Source: Agelaius tricolor (taxonomy: Eukaryota; Chordata; Aves; Passeriformes; Icteridae). From it: a stretch of 64,000 nucleotides of DNA. The number at the start of each line of letters is the position of its first letter. Positions within the stretch are counted from its first letter, which is position 1. A program made the translations under genes and the position numbers. The stretch is from the NCBI GenBank assembly GCA_023055355.1, contig JALJCS010000001.1:47435381-47499380 (forward strand). Direction: 5' to 3'. Positions 24,635-37,311 of the stretch are shown here, piece after piece. The notes beneath the pieces were generated by a model. That model made no database searches. It was given only the letters and a program-made list of their open reading frames with translations, and was not told the origin of the DNA.

Positions 24635-27600
24635 CTTGACAACCCCGTAGAAGAAGACTTTTTTTTTTATATTCAGTCTAAACCTCCCCAGGTGCAACTG
24701 TAGACTTTTCCCTCTTCTCCTATTGCTTTTTACTTGGAAGAACCAGTAACAACCTCCACCTTTCTACAAACTCTTTCAGGCAGTTGTAGAGAACGAATGA
24801 GGTCTCCCCTGTGCCTCCTTTTGTTCAGGATAAACAGCCTTGGCTCCCTCAGATGGCTCTTGTAGGACTTGTGCTCTAGACCCTCTACTAATTTTGTTTC
24901 CCTTGAGTTTAATAGAATTTTAACATTATTCAATTAGAACAAAGAATGTCAGAATAAAAGAGTACATACAGTTTAGACTGGAAAGTCACTGGGGCCATGG
25001 ACACTAAATCAATTTTAGTTTCTTCTCCACTGCTTTGGAGATAATTATTTTCTGTTTTTTAATCACAATCACAGATAAAAGTAAGTACTTTTATAAATGT
25101 AGCAATAATTTTAAGAATGCCCCCACTCTGCAACAAAGTCTGAACCATGGGATAAGAGGCATAATGTAGGCCAGATCATCTGACACTTGCAGTAGCCATC
25201 ACTCACTTAGAACTCTAATCACTCATTCATTTTCTAATCACATGGATCATTTGGAGAACAGGCCAGAGCCCAGCATTGTTTAAAACAGGGGTCTCCCTCA
25301 CAAAAAAAAAAATCAGCCAAAGTTCTTACACAAAAAAAAATAGGGAAACATGCTTCTTCCAGAATTAGCTCTTGCTCGCCAAGAGAAGCATGTTATTTCT
25401 CACATCTCTCCTGATCAGGTAGTTCAAGTCAAGACTCTTCCAGCTTATGGCAGAAAATAAAAAAGTGCTAGAGGTAGGAAAATTATTAGACCTACAAATC
25501 ATGGTTAGAGTCCTGTTTAAAATGAATTTAAGGCTTAAATTCTTCTGAATGCAGGAAGACACGGTCACACGCTTTTTTTTTTTTTTGCTCACTTGTTCAG
25601 TTGGATCACCCTATTATTCTTCTGCATCAATTCATCTATCTCCAGTTGTCTCATCTTCTTTACTCCTTGATTCTTCCTTTGGTTCACAAAACTTTCATTA
25701 AAAAAATGCTTAAGGACAAAGAACAGGAAAAAAGGAAGGAGGAGCGCTATTTTCTGCGTATTGTTTTGAGACTCTAATTTTGCTTTCTGGTTGACTCACA
25801 TGTGTAACCATTTCATACATTTTCTTCTAATAAGTAGATGGTTGTAACACCAACACTTCTAATCTGACACATACAATTTTTTTCCATGAAAGGCAAATAC
25901 AAGGAGTATGTGAGACTGCTCCATGAAACTAACAAGGTCAGTTGGGAAGAACAAAGATCATGGCTCTGAGTCTAATGACAAGTGATATAATTTTCTATTT
26001 TCAGGATGATAGTCATTTCCACTCCCTCACTAATTTTACTAGAAGGCAGTGTTAATGTACTTTTTCAGTTCACTTTTAGATATTGTTTTATAAACAGAAA
26101 ATATCAATTATTTCAAAGGAAAATATTTCACTTTTTAACAACCACTGTGTTCCAGTCTCCACTGAAAAAAAAAAAAATCCCAACAATAATATAACTCCTT
26201 ACAGATAAATTATCTTACAGGAAGGCAGAAGTTTTCTTCTGCTCCCATTTATTTTCCTGTAATATGAAATCCCTGTCTGCAAAGCCAAAGCAAGCTGCAG
26301 GAAGCTACAGTTTGCCTATCTATAGAAAAAAACCCCAAACAGTTGTGGAAAGAGGAAGATGATAAAAAGCGGTTTTGACAAGGTAAAATACATGAAGAAT
26401 TACATAAGAATTTTTTTAATCAATTAAAATATAAGGCAAACAGAATTACATTACATTCATTACCACCCACAAACAAAATTGCCTATAGCAAGCTGCAACT
26501 TGTTGCCCCCAGCTAAGCACAAATACATTTTCAATCTTAAATACACATTGAAATATAATTAGATTTTATATATAGGCGTGATTAAAGTTACAGTTTCTGT
26601 TACAAGCAAAGCCTTAACTGGGTCATCTATAGCTTAATCAAGAGTTTAATCACAGATTGTCTCTGCTCTTAGAATAAACAGTAGGACTTTCTGAAATGCA
26701 TCACTTCTTATCTTTAGATTTTTCTGCTATCTTCACCATGCTCTGAAGAGAGCTTGCCATTTCACTTGACCTCAACATACCATTACACATGATAAGAATG
26801 GAAATTCATATTTCATAAAAGGACAAAATTTCTCCCGCATGGTACTACCTAAGAAAGTCTCATCCTTTTCCTTTCCTTTTTCCATCTCTTCCACGAAAAC
26901 GTGTGTTTTGGCATTTTGTGAAATTTTATTGAAATTGCAAGTCACCTTTTTTTCTAGTATATGCTCTTAGTGCATAAAAACAGCTGACAGACATTGAGAA
27001 CTCTTTTTTAAAACCTGGTTTAATAGGGAGTTTCTTAATGTTGCATGCTGTGGACTAGGTCAGACACATTTCTTTTTAATCAGTTACTTCTTATGTGGGC
27101 TGCTGTGTGTAACCACAGAACAAACTGTCCCTACATTATTACCCAGACTTGTAATGAGTGCAGAAATGTAATGCAGCATTTTTGGGCACTGTGAGGTTTG
27201 TACCCTGCAAACTGACTGATTATGAGAAGGACAGTATGTCTAAAACTTAAATAAACAGAAGACATCTGTATCTATTAACCTAATGGATTAGAAAGGAAAA
27301 AGAAATCCTTGTCTCAGGACAAGAAAGCTAAACAGCACTGAGACTATTTGGTAAAATATTTAGCATTTAGCCTATTTGCTCTGGTGTGCTGTGGCTTTGT
27401 TCCAGTCTTCTGCCTCATAATGCTGCTCTGCCTTACAGCATTCAAGGATACGTCATTCTCAAAAATCAACAGAACAGCTGCCTTTGAAGTCAGCCAAATT
27501 CAGCTTAAAAGGTTTATAAAAATGCTGATGCAAATGGCCATTTTTAATGTATGAAGTCTTCTAATTTTCAACACCCAAAATGTAAGCTTTCTTCGATAAA

Positions 27601-30600
27601 GAACATATTTCATTAGTATTCAGTGACTTGTGCTGAAATATACACAACTGCAAAGCATATGACTTGAACTACACAATCTAAAAACAAAAAAGAATTCTGG
27701 TTAGTAAGCTACCGCCAACAAATTTCCACAAGAACTACTATCATCATCTTGATTGCATTTTCATTACATTATTTTCTAAGGGAATTTTAGAGATACTTAA
27801 AATGTGCAAGATTATTTGATTACATAAAAAGGACACTAGCTGTGCCATACTCGAAGGAATATAATCTTCCCAGCAACACACTTTTTGTCCTGACAAGCAG
27901 CACTGGACATTTTACAGTCTAAAACTCTGCAGTGGTCTCGTTTACATAATTACATAATTATTACAAAGCATACATGACTCTTTTGGGACTGTTTTCTTTT
28001 TAAAATCAGTTTTTAAAAACATTAGAATTGCACATATTGAACTGCTTCTTCATAAAAGCATGTCTTGCCATGTAGAAGTGTTTAAAATCTTAGATCTATG
28101 TACCTGGTCAAAAATTACTAGTTACTGTTAAAACCTATTTTTTAATCATTGCTGTTAATTTACTAAGAATTGTAACACCTCTTTCTTACATTCCTTCCTT
28201 GCAACAGCAGTAGAGAAAATCATTGCCTCCTCTAAAGGCAATCTTGACTGACCACCTAGATTCAGAGGCACAGCCCTGAATTTCTAAGTTGGACAAGTAA
28301 AACCAAACAGGTTTTCTAAGATAATGGCCACCTCCTAGTTCCACAGAGCTTTCCACATTGAAGGCACTAAATTTAAGACTGCAAGTCTTTGGTTTCCTTC
28401 AGGAACAGTAAACAAACATGCATTCTACCATTTATTAAGTTGTTCAAAAGGCTGCCACACATAACACCTGAAAAGAGGAGATTGTCTCACTGGAAGCACA
28501 GCTATTTCCTAGAGTAGAATTTTTATTTTGGAGCCCATTTAGCATGACTAAAAAAAAAAAAATCCTTTAATCCATGCAACAAGTATGGCAACCTTCGAAA
28601 ACTTCCTCAAAAGTACCTGTAATGCGTACTAGAAGCAAAACCAAAAAACTCTGAAAAGTGTGACAGGTTCTTACTATTACTTTATATGGGACTCAAACTT
28701 TATAATTGGCTGAACTGAAAGAAGAATAAAAGATAGAGGTAATATCTTTAAAAGTAGTGCTTTGAGGGCAGGAAGGGTGAAGAGTGACCCTAAATATTAC
28801 CATGCCATGTTTTAAGGCTGCTTGCCAAGCAGAGAAAGTCAAGTTCTGCATAAGCAGGACAGTCAAAAGATTTGGGAATTAACAAGCTTTTAGGAAATTT
28901 TTGTTTCTCAGATTTTTTGGTCACAATCTGGCAGGTTAGATCAGAAGCTCCTTTAATATTAAGGTAAACTAAAATCTAGGATGGTTCCTTTTTCAACCCT
29001 AGTTGAGGTTCTAGCTCAACTAGTATTCTGTCACTGTCAATATGGTGTTAGCATTAAAACCTTTTTTTTTTCACACTTCCCTTTTGCTCCTACAAGGAAA
29101 AAAGAAATAATAATGTCTACAGCAACAATGTACACATTAATTTACAAAATGAGAACAAATCCCATTTCTGCTCAGGGTAGTACCAGTCCTAGGTATGATC
29201 TCAGCATGCATCTCCAATCATGTATTGAGTACTTTTTCCAAGAGATTTATTGATGGTGATAATGACTTTTGAAAGTGCTACCTATAAGCAAGCCAGTAAA
29301 GCCAGAGCTAGTTAAAAGCAGGCAGAGAAGGCAGATGACAAAAGGCAGGAGTTTTTGAAGTCTGCGAGTTTACAGAAACAATTATTTGCATGCTGTATTT
29401 AGTCCTGAGAGTCTGTCTTTACACAAACTACTCTTTCAACTACATAGTCTAGAGCAAGTCTGTTCAAGACTAATGATCCACTGCAAAGACCTGAGCATTT
29501 AGGATGCGACATCTTTGGTACAGCGCTACCCTACATTCTGTTCTTCCATTCCCAGCCAAAACCAGGTTTCAAAACTTCCACCAAATGCACCACATCCTAC
29601 CAAGACTTTTCCAGATTTGCCCTTTTCATTTTAGGTATAGGATAATGACAGATTGCACAGGGAAGCATCTTGGAATCTCTTATACAGACAAACGAAAGGA
29701 GGTATAATCAGAGACTCGTCAAGACTTTTAAATTTTGCAGGTAGGCATCTGTATTTGCCATGCAATCTTGTCATTTGAGTATTTTGATTAGCAAAGTTGA
29801 TAAAGCATCATACTATATTTACCTCATTCAGCAATTCATTACCTCATAAATAAGTGCTTGTAAATTGGAATAAATTAAGACATTTTCTGTAAAGGCATGT
29901 CATTTTTGTAGGTTGCATCATTACTTTGACATAACAAAGAGTTTCTCAAACTGTAACAATTTATATGGAAGTTTAGCAAATTTCAGGTACTCCTTAATTA
30001 AGTAAAAGTATGACTTGCTTTATTTCAGACTTAATAGAGATATTATTAAAACTCTGAGCTTGCTGTGTCTTTTTATGGCATAAAAAGTCACCATACAAGG
30101 AAAATTCTTTGTGGCAATGAAAGCCCTGAAATTTTTTAAGACATATTTTTTGAGGCTTCACCTCACTTTGTGGAAGTAGTTTGTACATAGTGATAGGAAA
30201 AAAAAATAGTTTATGAGTGCATTTATTTTTCACTTGCATTTTCCATTTAGCTTCATGGATAGACTGCTGTTTGTTGCAAATGATTTCACAGGCAAATGCA
30301 TTTTTAAAATTCAAATTGTGCTTCAAAGTCTCTAATTAAAGCTGCACGTCCTCCATTTGTATTTTAATAGTTCTCTGTTTTACATACTATAACACAGAAC
30401 TAAGGATGTAATTAGTGTTTTTTCTGAGAGCATAAATTTGTTTTATGCTTGATTTTGAGCATGACAAGGTCAAGTAACATTGTTTTGTTAGATTAAATGT
30501 TCATAACTAGCTTTCTTGACAGCCAGTGTGAATGCATTGCTGTCACCGGTAGCATTTATTTCCAGAAACATATAAAATACACCTTAATCCCATCCTTAAA

Positions 30601-30605
30601 AGAAT

Positions 30606-30645
30606 AGTGAGAAAGGGAGGGAGGGAAGAAAGCAAGAAGGAAGGC
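30606..30645. repeat. GGGA/GGAA-rich purine repeat
   Basis: An imperfect (GGGA/GAAG)n tract, low complexity. Confidence 0.75.
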
Positions 30646-31502
30646 TGAACCCTCTTAGGAAGCTTAGTATATGCCATGCAATTAATCCACCTAAACTAGG
30701 TGTCATTTGTCATATGTACTTTGAGTTTTCATTTTAAACGAAATTTAATTTCAAATCATCCCAATGTAGTACCTGTAATTACACTTCAGAAGCAAATCAG
30801 TTGGCTTTTAAAGTTGATTTTTATTCCAAAGCTTGTGAAATAGCAAATATTTTCTTATTTTTAATTCTCATAGAGTCAAATTACATCATTCACTACTACT
30901 ACTCAGGAAAAAGCTACAATCTCACCACAAAGTTTAAGAAGGACCACAAGCTGAGCCCTTTCAGCTACTCATATTCTCTTCAGTCTATATATAAAACCAC
31001 TCCTGCAAATCAAGTGGACGTGGCAATGCTTGGCCTTCACCTCTGAAAGCAGGTGTCAGGGTACAAAGTTAGAAGTCCCACAACACTTTCAAAAGCAATG
31101 TCAGAATGATTCAAAAAGTAGTATACTGATATAGTCTTCATTTGAAAAAAATACATCAAAAAGCTTTTTTTCAAAGACTTCAGCCTTATTTTGTAAGCAA
31201 AATTGTAAAATGTCGTTGCACTTAATCATTGGATCATGCTGGGGTCTTGTTCCTACACAATAGCAAATTACATTCTCCAAGCACTAAAAAAATTACTTAA
31301 GACCCTACACTAGATAGCTTGGGCCTTTCTTTCTCTTTTATTATATTGCTAACTGTGCCTGTCATAACAAATCACATGGTTTCTAGCAAAGAGATGCATA
31401 ATGAACTGCTTTGTGGGTGGGCTACAAAAACGCTGACAAACTTGACCATTTTAAATTACTTTTCTGTAAATCTCCTGACTGGAGTGCTCTGCATGTAAAT
31501 TC

Positions 31503-31520
31503 CAGCAGCAGCAGCAGCAG
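31503..31520. repeat. (CAG)6 trinucleotide repeat, intronic
   Basis: Six perfect CAG units followed by TTGCTGCC. In RGS7 sense it reads as CTG repeats. Confidence 0.9.
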
Positions 31521-32071
31521 TTGCTGCCATAGCAACAGAGTTATTTAGGAAATAATTTAAAGTAAGTATCACATCATATTCAGCCTCTCATGAAAGAAAG
31601 CAGACTTGGCAGGAGGATGGGAAGTGGAAGGAGATACATAAGGTCTAGGGCTTTTGACTGACAAATGAGTTTGTATGTTTCCGATGATTACTAATGTATA
31701 GGTAATGGTATAAATCAATGCTCACCTTTGTATAGTGCTTAGCACTTCCATTGCATTTTTGTTATAAAATCAACCAACTCTCAGGTGCTTTGTCAGTCCA
31801 TTTCTCCAGACTGCTGAGGTCCCTTTAGATAGCAGCACAACCTTCTGCTGTAGCAGCCACTCCTCCCAATTTTTTGTTATCAGCAAATGTGCTGAGGAGG
31901 TATTCTGCCCCATCATTCAGATCATTAATGAAGATGTTAAACTTAGGACTCTTTAAAAATCTCCCTGGCACATCACCAGTTACTGGCCTCCAGCTAGGTT
32001 TTGTACTACTGATCAACACCCTCTGGTTCTGGCCATTCAATGAGTCGGTCAACCTCACTGTGTGCTCATCA

Positions 32072-32120
32072 TGTCTCCCATAAGATCCTCAGCTTCTCTA
32101 TGAGGATCTTATGGGAGACA
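32072..32120. repeat. Perfect 20-bp inverted repeat, 9-nt loop, within the CR1 fragment
   Basis: Left arm 32072-32091 (TGTCTCCCATAAGATCCTCA), loop 32092-32100, right arm 32101-32120, its exact reverse complement. The right arm matches what CR1 encodes here (SHKILI). The left arm replaces the expected neighbouring CR1 sequence, as after a short inverted duplication. Confidence 0.95.
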
Positions 32121-33075
32121 CCATCAAAAGCATTACTGAAGTCAAGGGGGACAATACCACTGCTCCACCCTAGTCTAGGATCCCAGTCAACTCAGCATAC
32201 AAGTTTATCAAGGTCAAGAAGGACCTCCCCTTGCTGAATCCATGTTGACTACTCCTGATGACCTTCTAGCCTTCCATGTGCCTGGAAAGGCTTTCCAGTA
32301 TTAGTTGTTCTTTCACTTTTCCAGAGTTCAAGGTTGACTTGCCTGTAGGCCCCTGAGTCCCCCTTATTTTATTTGAAGATAGCAGTCACACTTGCTTTCT
32401 TGCAGTTTTCAAGAGCTTTTCTCAGTCCCCACAATCATTCAAAGATAACTGAGTGGCCTCACACTCAATCACAACTCAACAACACCAGCCAGCTCTCTGA
32501 GCACTTGTAGGTGCCTCCCACCTCAGAATCCACAGACGTGCATGTCCAGTTTGCTAAAACTTGATCATCTTTCACCAAGGGCACCTTTACCTTGTTCCAG
32601 ATCTTCCCCCCAGTCTCTGGGGCCTGGATTTCCTGAAGGACAGTCTTTAGTAGAAGACTGAGGCAAAGAAAGAATTGAGTATTTCAGCCTTTCCTACCTT
32701 GCCCTGTTCAGCAGCAGGTCCACATTTTCACTACTGGACTTTTTGTCACTTTTGTACTTACAGAAGTCTGTCTCATTGCCTTTGGGATTTGGCTTTCCTA
32801 ACTCCATGTCTGCATGTTCAAACAGTGTATCTGTGTTCTTCCCAGGATGCCTATCCCTACTTCCACCATCAATATGCTTTGTTTTTGCGAGTTTTAACAG
32901 GAACTCCATGTAGACCTCCTGGCATTTTTTCCCCAACATCCTACTCTTTAAGATGGACTGCTCTTGATACTTGCATATTAATCAGCTTTCTTGGGTCCCT
33001 CTTTGCTTCAAGGCCTTATCCTGTGGGACTCCACTGAGAGATCTCTAAAGTCAGAGAATCAAAGTCTGCTCTCCT

Positions 33076-33102
33076 AAAGCAAGATCACTGTGATCTTGCT
33101 TT
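33076..33102. repeat. Perfect 13-bp inverted repeat with 1-nt loop within the same CR1 fragment
   Basis: AAAGCAAGATCAC (33076-33088), T, then GTGATCTTGCTTT (33090-33102). The right arm matches the expected CR1 text (GATCCTGCTTTTTGCC-like). The left arm does not match the CR1 order as I recall it. Confidence 0.93.
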
Positions 33103-34869
33103 TTGCCCTGCTCCCTTATCTCAGAATCTTGAACTCTATCATCTCATAGTCTCTGCAGCCATTCACATTCTCAGTGGGCCCTTACTTGTCTGTGGGAGGT
33201 CCAGCAGAGCATTTTTCACTGTCTCCTCGATCATTGAGCTTAGGAAGTTGCTACTTGCTAAGATTCTCATTCATTCATACACTCCTTTTAAGAAGTTTAC
33301 ATAACTGAGAAACTAATTTCCAAAAGGGAAAGGTGAGGATTATTTAATTCATTTACAACACTCCTAGCTTGTTATCAAACAAACAGCAAAAAAGCAAAAT
33401 ACATCTCTAAATAAAATGTGAATATTAGCATCAAATCAAGAACATGACAGAAAACATAATGGACAAACTACAGCACAGTCATATAAACAAATAATATCTC
33501 CATGAAGCCCAAGTCCATTTGACTCACCATAGAATGCAGAACAGACACACAAAGATTTCTACCTTTACAATCTTCAAAGACTAAACATTAATACTTGAAG
33601 TGGAGATCAAAATAAGTATTCCAATTACCATTAGAGAAGAGAGAAAATTTTCTTGTGTTTTTTTGGAGACAAAAACTTTTGAATGAATTGAGCACTTTCT
33701 CACTAGCTGCAAGCCCCACTGAGCTCAAAGAGGCTGTATAGGTTGGAATGAAATCCCATCAGAAGAGTCTGGCTGCAATCTCTTCAGGTTCTACAGCTAA
33801 TTTCCAGCATAAAGCTTTTCTTTTTTTTTTTCCCCCATCACACATAAAATATAGCCTCATTCACGGAATACTCACTGGAAATGAGACTTATAGGAAGGAT
33901 GAGAAATGTGTTGTTATAAGTACAGATAATTCAATGGTGAACACCGAGTAAATGTAACAGATTCTCACAAACAATGCCAGTTACAGCATACTATATTTCT
34001 AAATTCTCCCCTATTTGCTACACTATTAGGAACTGAATTTCCATATGCATGCCTCCATTGCTTTTATGCCATCCCCTCTACTTCACGTAGATAAATGAGT
34101 AACAGAACTTGTTTCCTAGACATGATTATGGCAGCTACATCCACACAAGTCAATAGGGACTTATTTGCCTGTTCACCATCGTGTTTTCTCTAAAAGATAT
34201 TCTGCATTTCTCTTGAGGCATGTTTGCAATAATGATAAGTGCTCTTAAATCTATTTTTACATCACTCAGCCTTTTATATGTATTTTAAAGTAATATTTAT
34301 GTATGTACACATGACTACAAAAACAGCCATATCAGTGTGTGCTCACCTGCTGTAGCACTAGTGTAAACCTTGGCTATTGAAAAATATCCTATTGTCCAGG
34401 ATACTCTTGACAATACTCTCCTGGGTTAGCTAGAAATGCACTGAAAAGAGTTAGCCACCTGTCTCATCTTTCCATCTTAAAAAGTAATGGACTGTATAAA
34501 TTCATTCTTAAAAATACTGCACAAGCCAAACCCATCTTTCATGGCAAAATTCTATTCTTTCACATACTGTAGACTATTCTGTATCAGCTCTGTGGTACAC
34601 AGAAGGATGTTCTGAAAGGATGCATGCATCATACAACTCCTTCTGTTTGCTCATCAGTCATTGTAAAAAACTTGTATCCTGAACTTGTAAAAAGATGAGT
34701 TCATAACAGAGGCACTGCTGTACATTAGATTGTGCCATGGGCAGCTGATAGGCAATTCAAATGGCAGAGTGTGCAATAAGTACTCACTGCCTTGCAGACA
34801 TAGATGTTGACATGCAATATCATGAAAATCAGTTTATCATAATCAGACAGGGATCTGTGCCTGAATGAT

Positions 34870-34892
34870 AAAGGTCCCTCACAGGGACCTTT
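34870..34892. repeat. Perfect 9-bp hairpin (AAAGGTCCC TCACA GGGACCTTT)
   Basis: Arms 34870-34878 and 34884-34892, loop TCACA, in unique-looking intronic sequence. Confidence 0.9.
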
Positions 34893-35131
34893 TTCTAAAG
34901 GGTATTTATGCTGAAAACTACATTGCAGTGCTTTTGAGGATAGGTGCTACTTCGCTAAAACTCAAATTAAACAGATTAGAAGTTTCTTGTCCTGTTGAGT
35001 ATCTGAGAGAGGAACTGGATACCTCCAACCCTTGTTTTCCATCTTGATTAAATTCTCTGAAGATTCACTATTTCTACAAGAAGCAGTGACATTGATCACT
35101 GACCTTACTAGAGCATGTGCTGGGGATAAGT

Positions 35132-35159
35132 TAACTTCTCCTGTGGTAACTTCTCCTGT
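35132..35159. repeat. 13-bp direct repeat separated by 2 nt
   Basis: TAACTTCTCCTGT at 35132-35144 and again at 35147-35159, identical copies; a small recent duplication. Confidence 0.9.
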
Positions 35160-36335
35160 ATAGTAACAAAATTTACAATAAATCCCTGCCCTCACCTAAA
35201 AGGGAAAAAAAAAAAAACCACAAGCAAACAAAACAAGCCTATTGTCCAACCAATTAGTTTCATTTCTGTTCAAATTAATATTTTCCAAGTAATGCAGTCA
35301 AAATTTGCTGTTACATACTAGTATCAAAGATGAAAGAGAATTTTTGCTTCACACCATTGCCTTCTGAGTCACAGAAATAACTTAGTTTACAGTTTTAGTA
35401 ACAAAATTATTTAATTGACCAAGGTCTTAGCAACAGAATTGTTTGATTGTCTACAGACTGCAATGCAGACTGTCCATTTTTATTGGTTTCTACAGCTCTA
35501 AAGTATTTTTTCCCTATCTGTACCATTACAAGCCACAAAAGAGAAGGGAGTTAATTTACCTTGTTATTAGACCAAAACACCATGTTTTATTGTTATTTCA
35601 CACTGAGATTTCCCAGTATTTTTTTTCTTTTCCACCACAGCAGCTATGTTGTCTTTGGCATTCTAGCATTGTTTCGTTTGGAATATGCAAGTAGAGGAAG
35701 GCAAAAAGAAGGAAAATACTTCCCACAAATTAACAGATGTTTCAAATTAATTTGCTTCACTCACATTAGTTACCTTCCCTGTATTGAGATGTCTTTAGAA
35801 GTAATTTAATTTTGCTGTCAATAAATAAATGTAGAAGTTTCTGCTCAAGTTCCACAAACTGCAGCTTCATTAACATTACATTCTTATTCTCTAGAAAAGA
35901 CACATAAATTCAAATGTCACATAATTTAAGAATACAGAACATGTTCAGTGATAACATCAACTCTAATGAAATGGTTACTAATTCATTATGATTTCCTTCT
36001 ATAGTTCATATTCTTTTTTTAAAAAAATCTGCTTTTGGTTAGAACTTCCATTACAACTCTGATTCAACACTGAATATCAGTAGTTTCTCTCTTCTGTGAG
36101 CACCAATTTTTCAAATGAACATCTAGTAAATAACTGGAATCAGGAGACAAGGTTTAATAATTACAGACCAAACATCCATTTGATCTGTTGAAAGGCACTG
36201 TAAACAAATTTTAAGCAAAGCATCACAGGTTAGTATTTCTAGTTTAATCCATGGCAAAATTGGAACATTTCCAAAAAAGCATTACCACACATCATTCCTG
36301 AATGACCTGGCAGTATGAAAGAGACAAATAGAATT

Positions 36336-36412
36336 GATGGGAAAAGAAAAACAAAAACCAAAAACAAAAACAAAACAAACCAAAAAAAACCAAACAAACC
36401 AGAAGAGAAGAA
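36336..36412. repeat. A-rich low complexity with CAAA/CCAAA units
   Basis: About 75 bp of A-rich sequence with repeated AAAACAAAAACCAAA-like words. Confidence 0.8.
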
Positions 36413-36630
36413 AACACTTGAAAGAAGGTAAGAGAAACATGAAATCAGACAGCAATTGTTTAGGAAGATTAAAAAAAGAGACCATTAGACACATTTAGAT
36501 TCAAGGACCAATTTTAACCTCAAAATACAAAATAAACACAGACTTACATTACATACAGCAAGGCCATTGCTTAGGCTATGTTTAATTTGGTTTATTTTTT
36601 TAATGCAAACATATTATTCCTGGGAGAATT

Positions 36631-36662
36631 AAAAAAAAAAAAAAAAAAAAACCAAAACAAAA
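36631..36662. repeat. A21 tract followed by CCAAAACAAAAA
   Basis: A homopolymer of 21 A (36631-36651) with an A/C-rich 3' tail. Similar tails follow other A-tracts in this window. Confidence 0.9.
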
Positions 36663-37311
36663 AATGGGGAGGGAGATAAGGAGAAATATTTTAAATGGTT
36701 CTCAGTGTTGAAACTTTAGACTGGATGATATCTGTGACAATATATTCAACCAACCACCTGCCCATGAGAAACACGTGTATAAGGGAAAACAAGCCTTTTT
36801 TCATTCACTTTAAAGGAGACTATAGATGCACACAAAATTTTCCCTGTCAGCTAGGATCCAGATGAGTAGGTGGGGTCAAGTCAGTTAGTTTGCACCATAT
36901 TTCGTTCATTTAAAAAAATTTCAAGGGCAACCAGCACTGGAAAGTAGATAAGTACCCCTTCACCCCAAGTTTGGGGCACAATAGCCAGTGACAAGCACAG
37001 AGCCACCAGCTAAAGGTGATAATCACTGAGCTTTAAAACAATGCTAGAATCCACCACAGATTGAGATCTCTTGCACCATGTCTCACAGTGACATTTGCAG
37101 ACACATACAGCCCCAGACAGGGAAAAGAAAGGACTTCCAGAAAATAATAAATTCTGTTTAATAAATAAATAAATATAAGAATAAAAATTTGGATATTTTA
37201 CTGGCAAAGCTGCCAAGTCATTCTGAAACAAAAGTAACCTTTTGTTCTAGCTTAGGTAGCCTTGATCTTAGAATTTCATAAGGAAGTGTAATTTCCTTTG
37301 ACTGTTTGTCT

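Larger units (their letters stand above)
24083..24915 (-). mobile_element. CR1 LINE 3' portion, split by an LTR insertion
   Basis: Two collinear CR1 blocks, 24083-24276 and 24635-24915, on the minus strand. The right block encodes the CR1 RT C-terminal region (LVEGLEHKSYKSHLREPRLF and KRRHRGDLI-like text). The left block continues it (VTVEHWSRLPREV) into the 3' UTR, ending in the usual GATCATTGAATCATTTAG terminus. The join between blocks, once the 358-bp insert and one target copy are excluded, reads through as the expected CR1 order. Stops and frameshifts make it inactive. Confidence 0.88.
24916..31784. other. Intron 2 sequence, nothing recognised beyond simple repeats
   Basis: Contains A13 at 26165-26177, A13 at 28550-28562, T14 at 25573-25586, a GGAA-rich patch at 30606 and (CAG)6 at 31503. 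The 110-codon minus frame at 29994-30326 shows no domain and no splice sites of note. Confidence 0.55.
31785..33260 (-). mobile_element. CR1-type LINE fragment (endonuclease C-terminus through mid reverse transcriptase)
   Basis: Reading the minus strand from 33260 downward gives, in order: the end of the endonuclease domain (MIEE, then LLDL, then CRDYEMIEFKILR), the linker (GVPQDKAL, GTQES), a block around 32700-32780 (KGNETDFCKYKSDKKSSSEN), and RT blocks GVSHKILIEKL (about 32080-32130), KPSWRPVTGDVP and FNIFINDL followed by FADN then KLGGVA (about 31830-31990). The catalytic motif usually read as FADD is FADN here. Many stops and frameshifts show it is dead. Unusually for CR1 it stops inside the RT and has no 3' UTR. 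It also holds two long perfect hairpins. Open frames at 31825-32058 and 32694-32939 (minus) are its remnants. Confidence 0.85.
33261..37311. other. Intron 2 sequence, A-rich tracts and small duplications
   Basis: Besides the hairpin at 34870, the direct repeat at 35132, A13 at 35205-35217 and the A-rich patches at 36336 and 36631, I see no gene or mobile element. Confidence 0.55.

Noticed and set aside
31825..32939. Short minus-strand frames resembling reverse transcriptase
   Set aside because: Remnants of a dead CR1, described as a mobile element; not a host gene.
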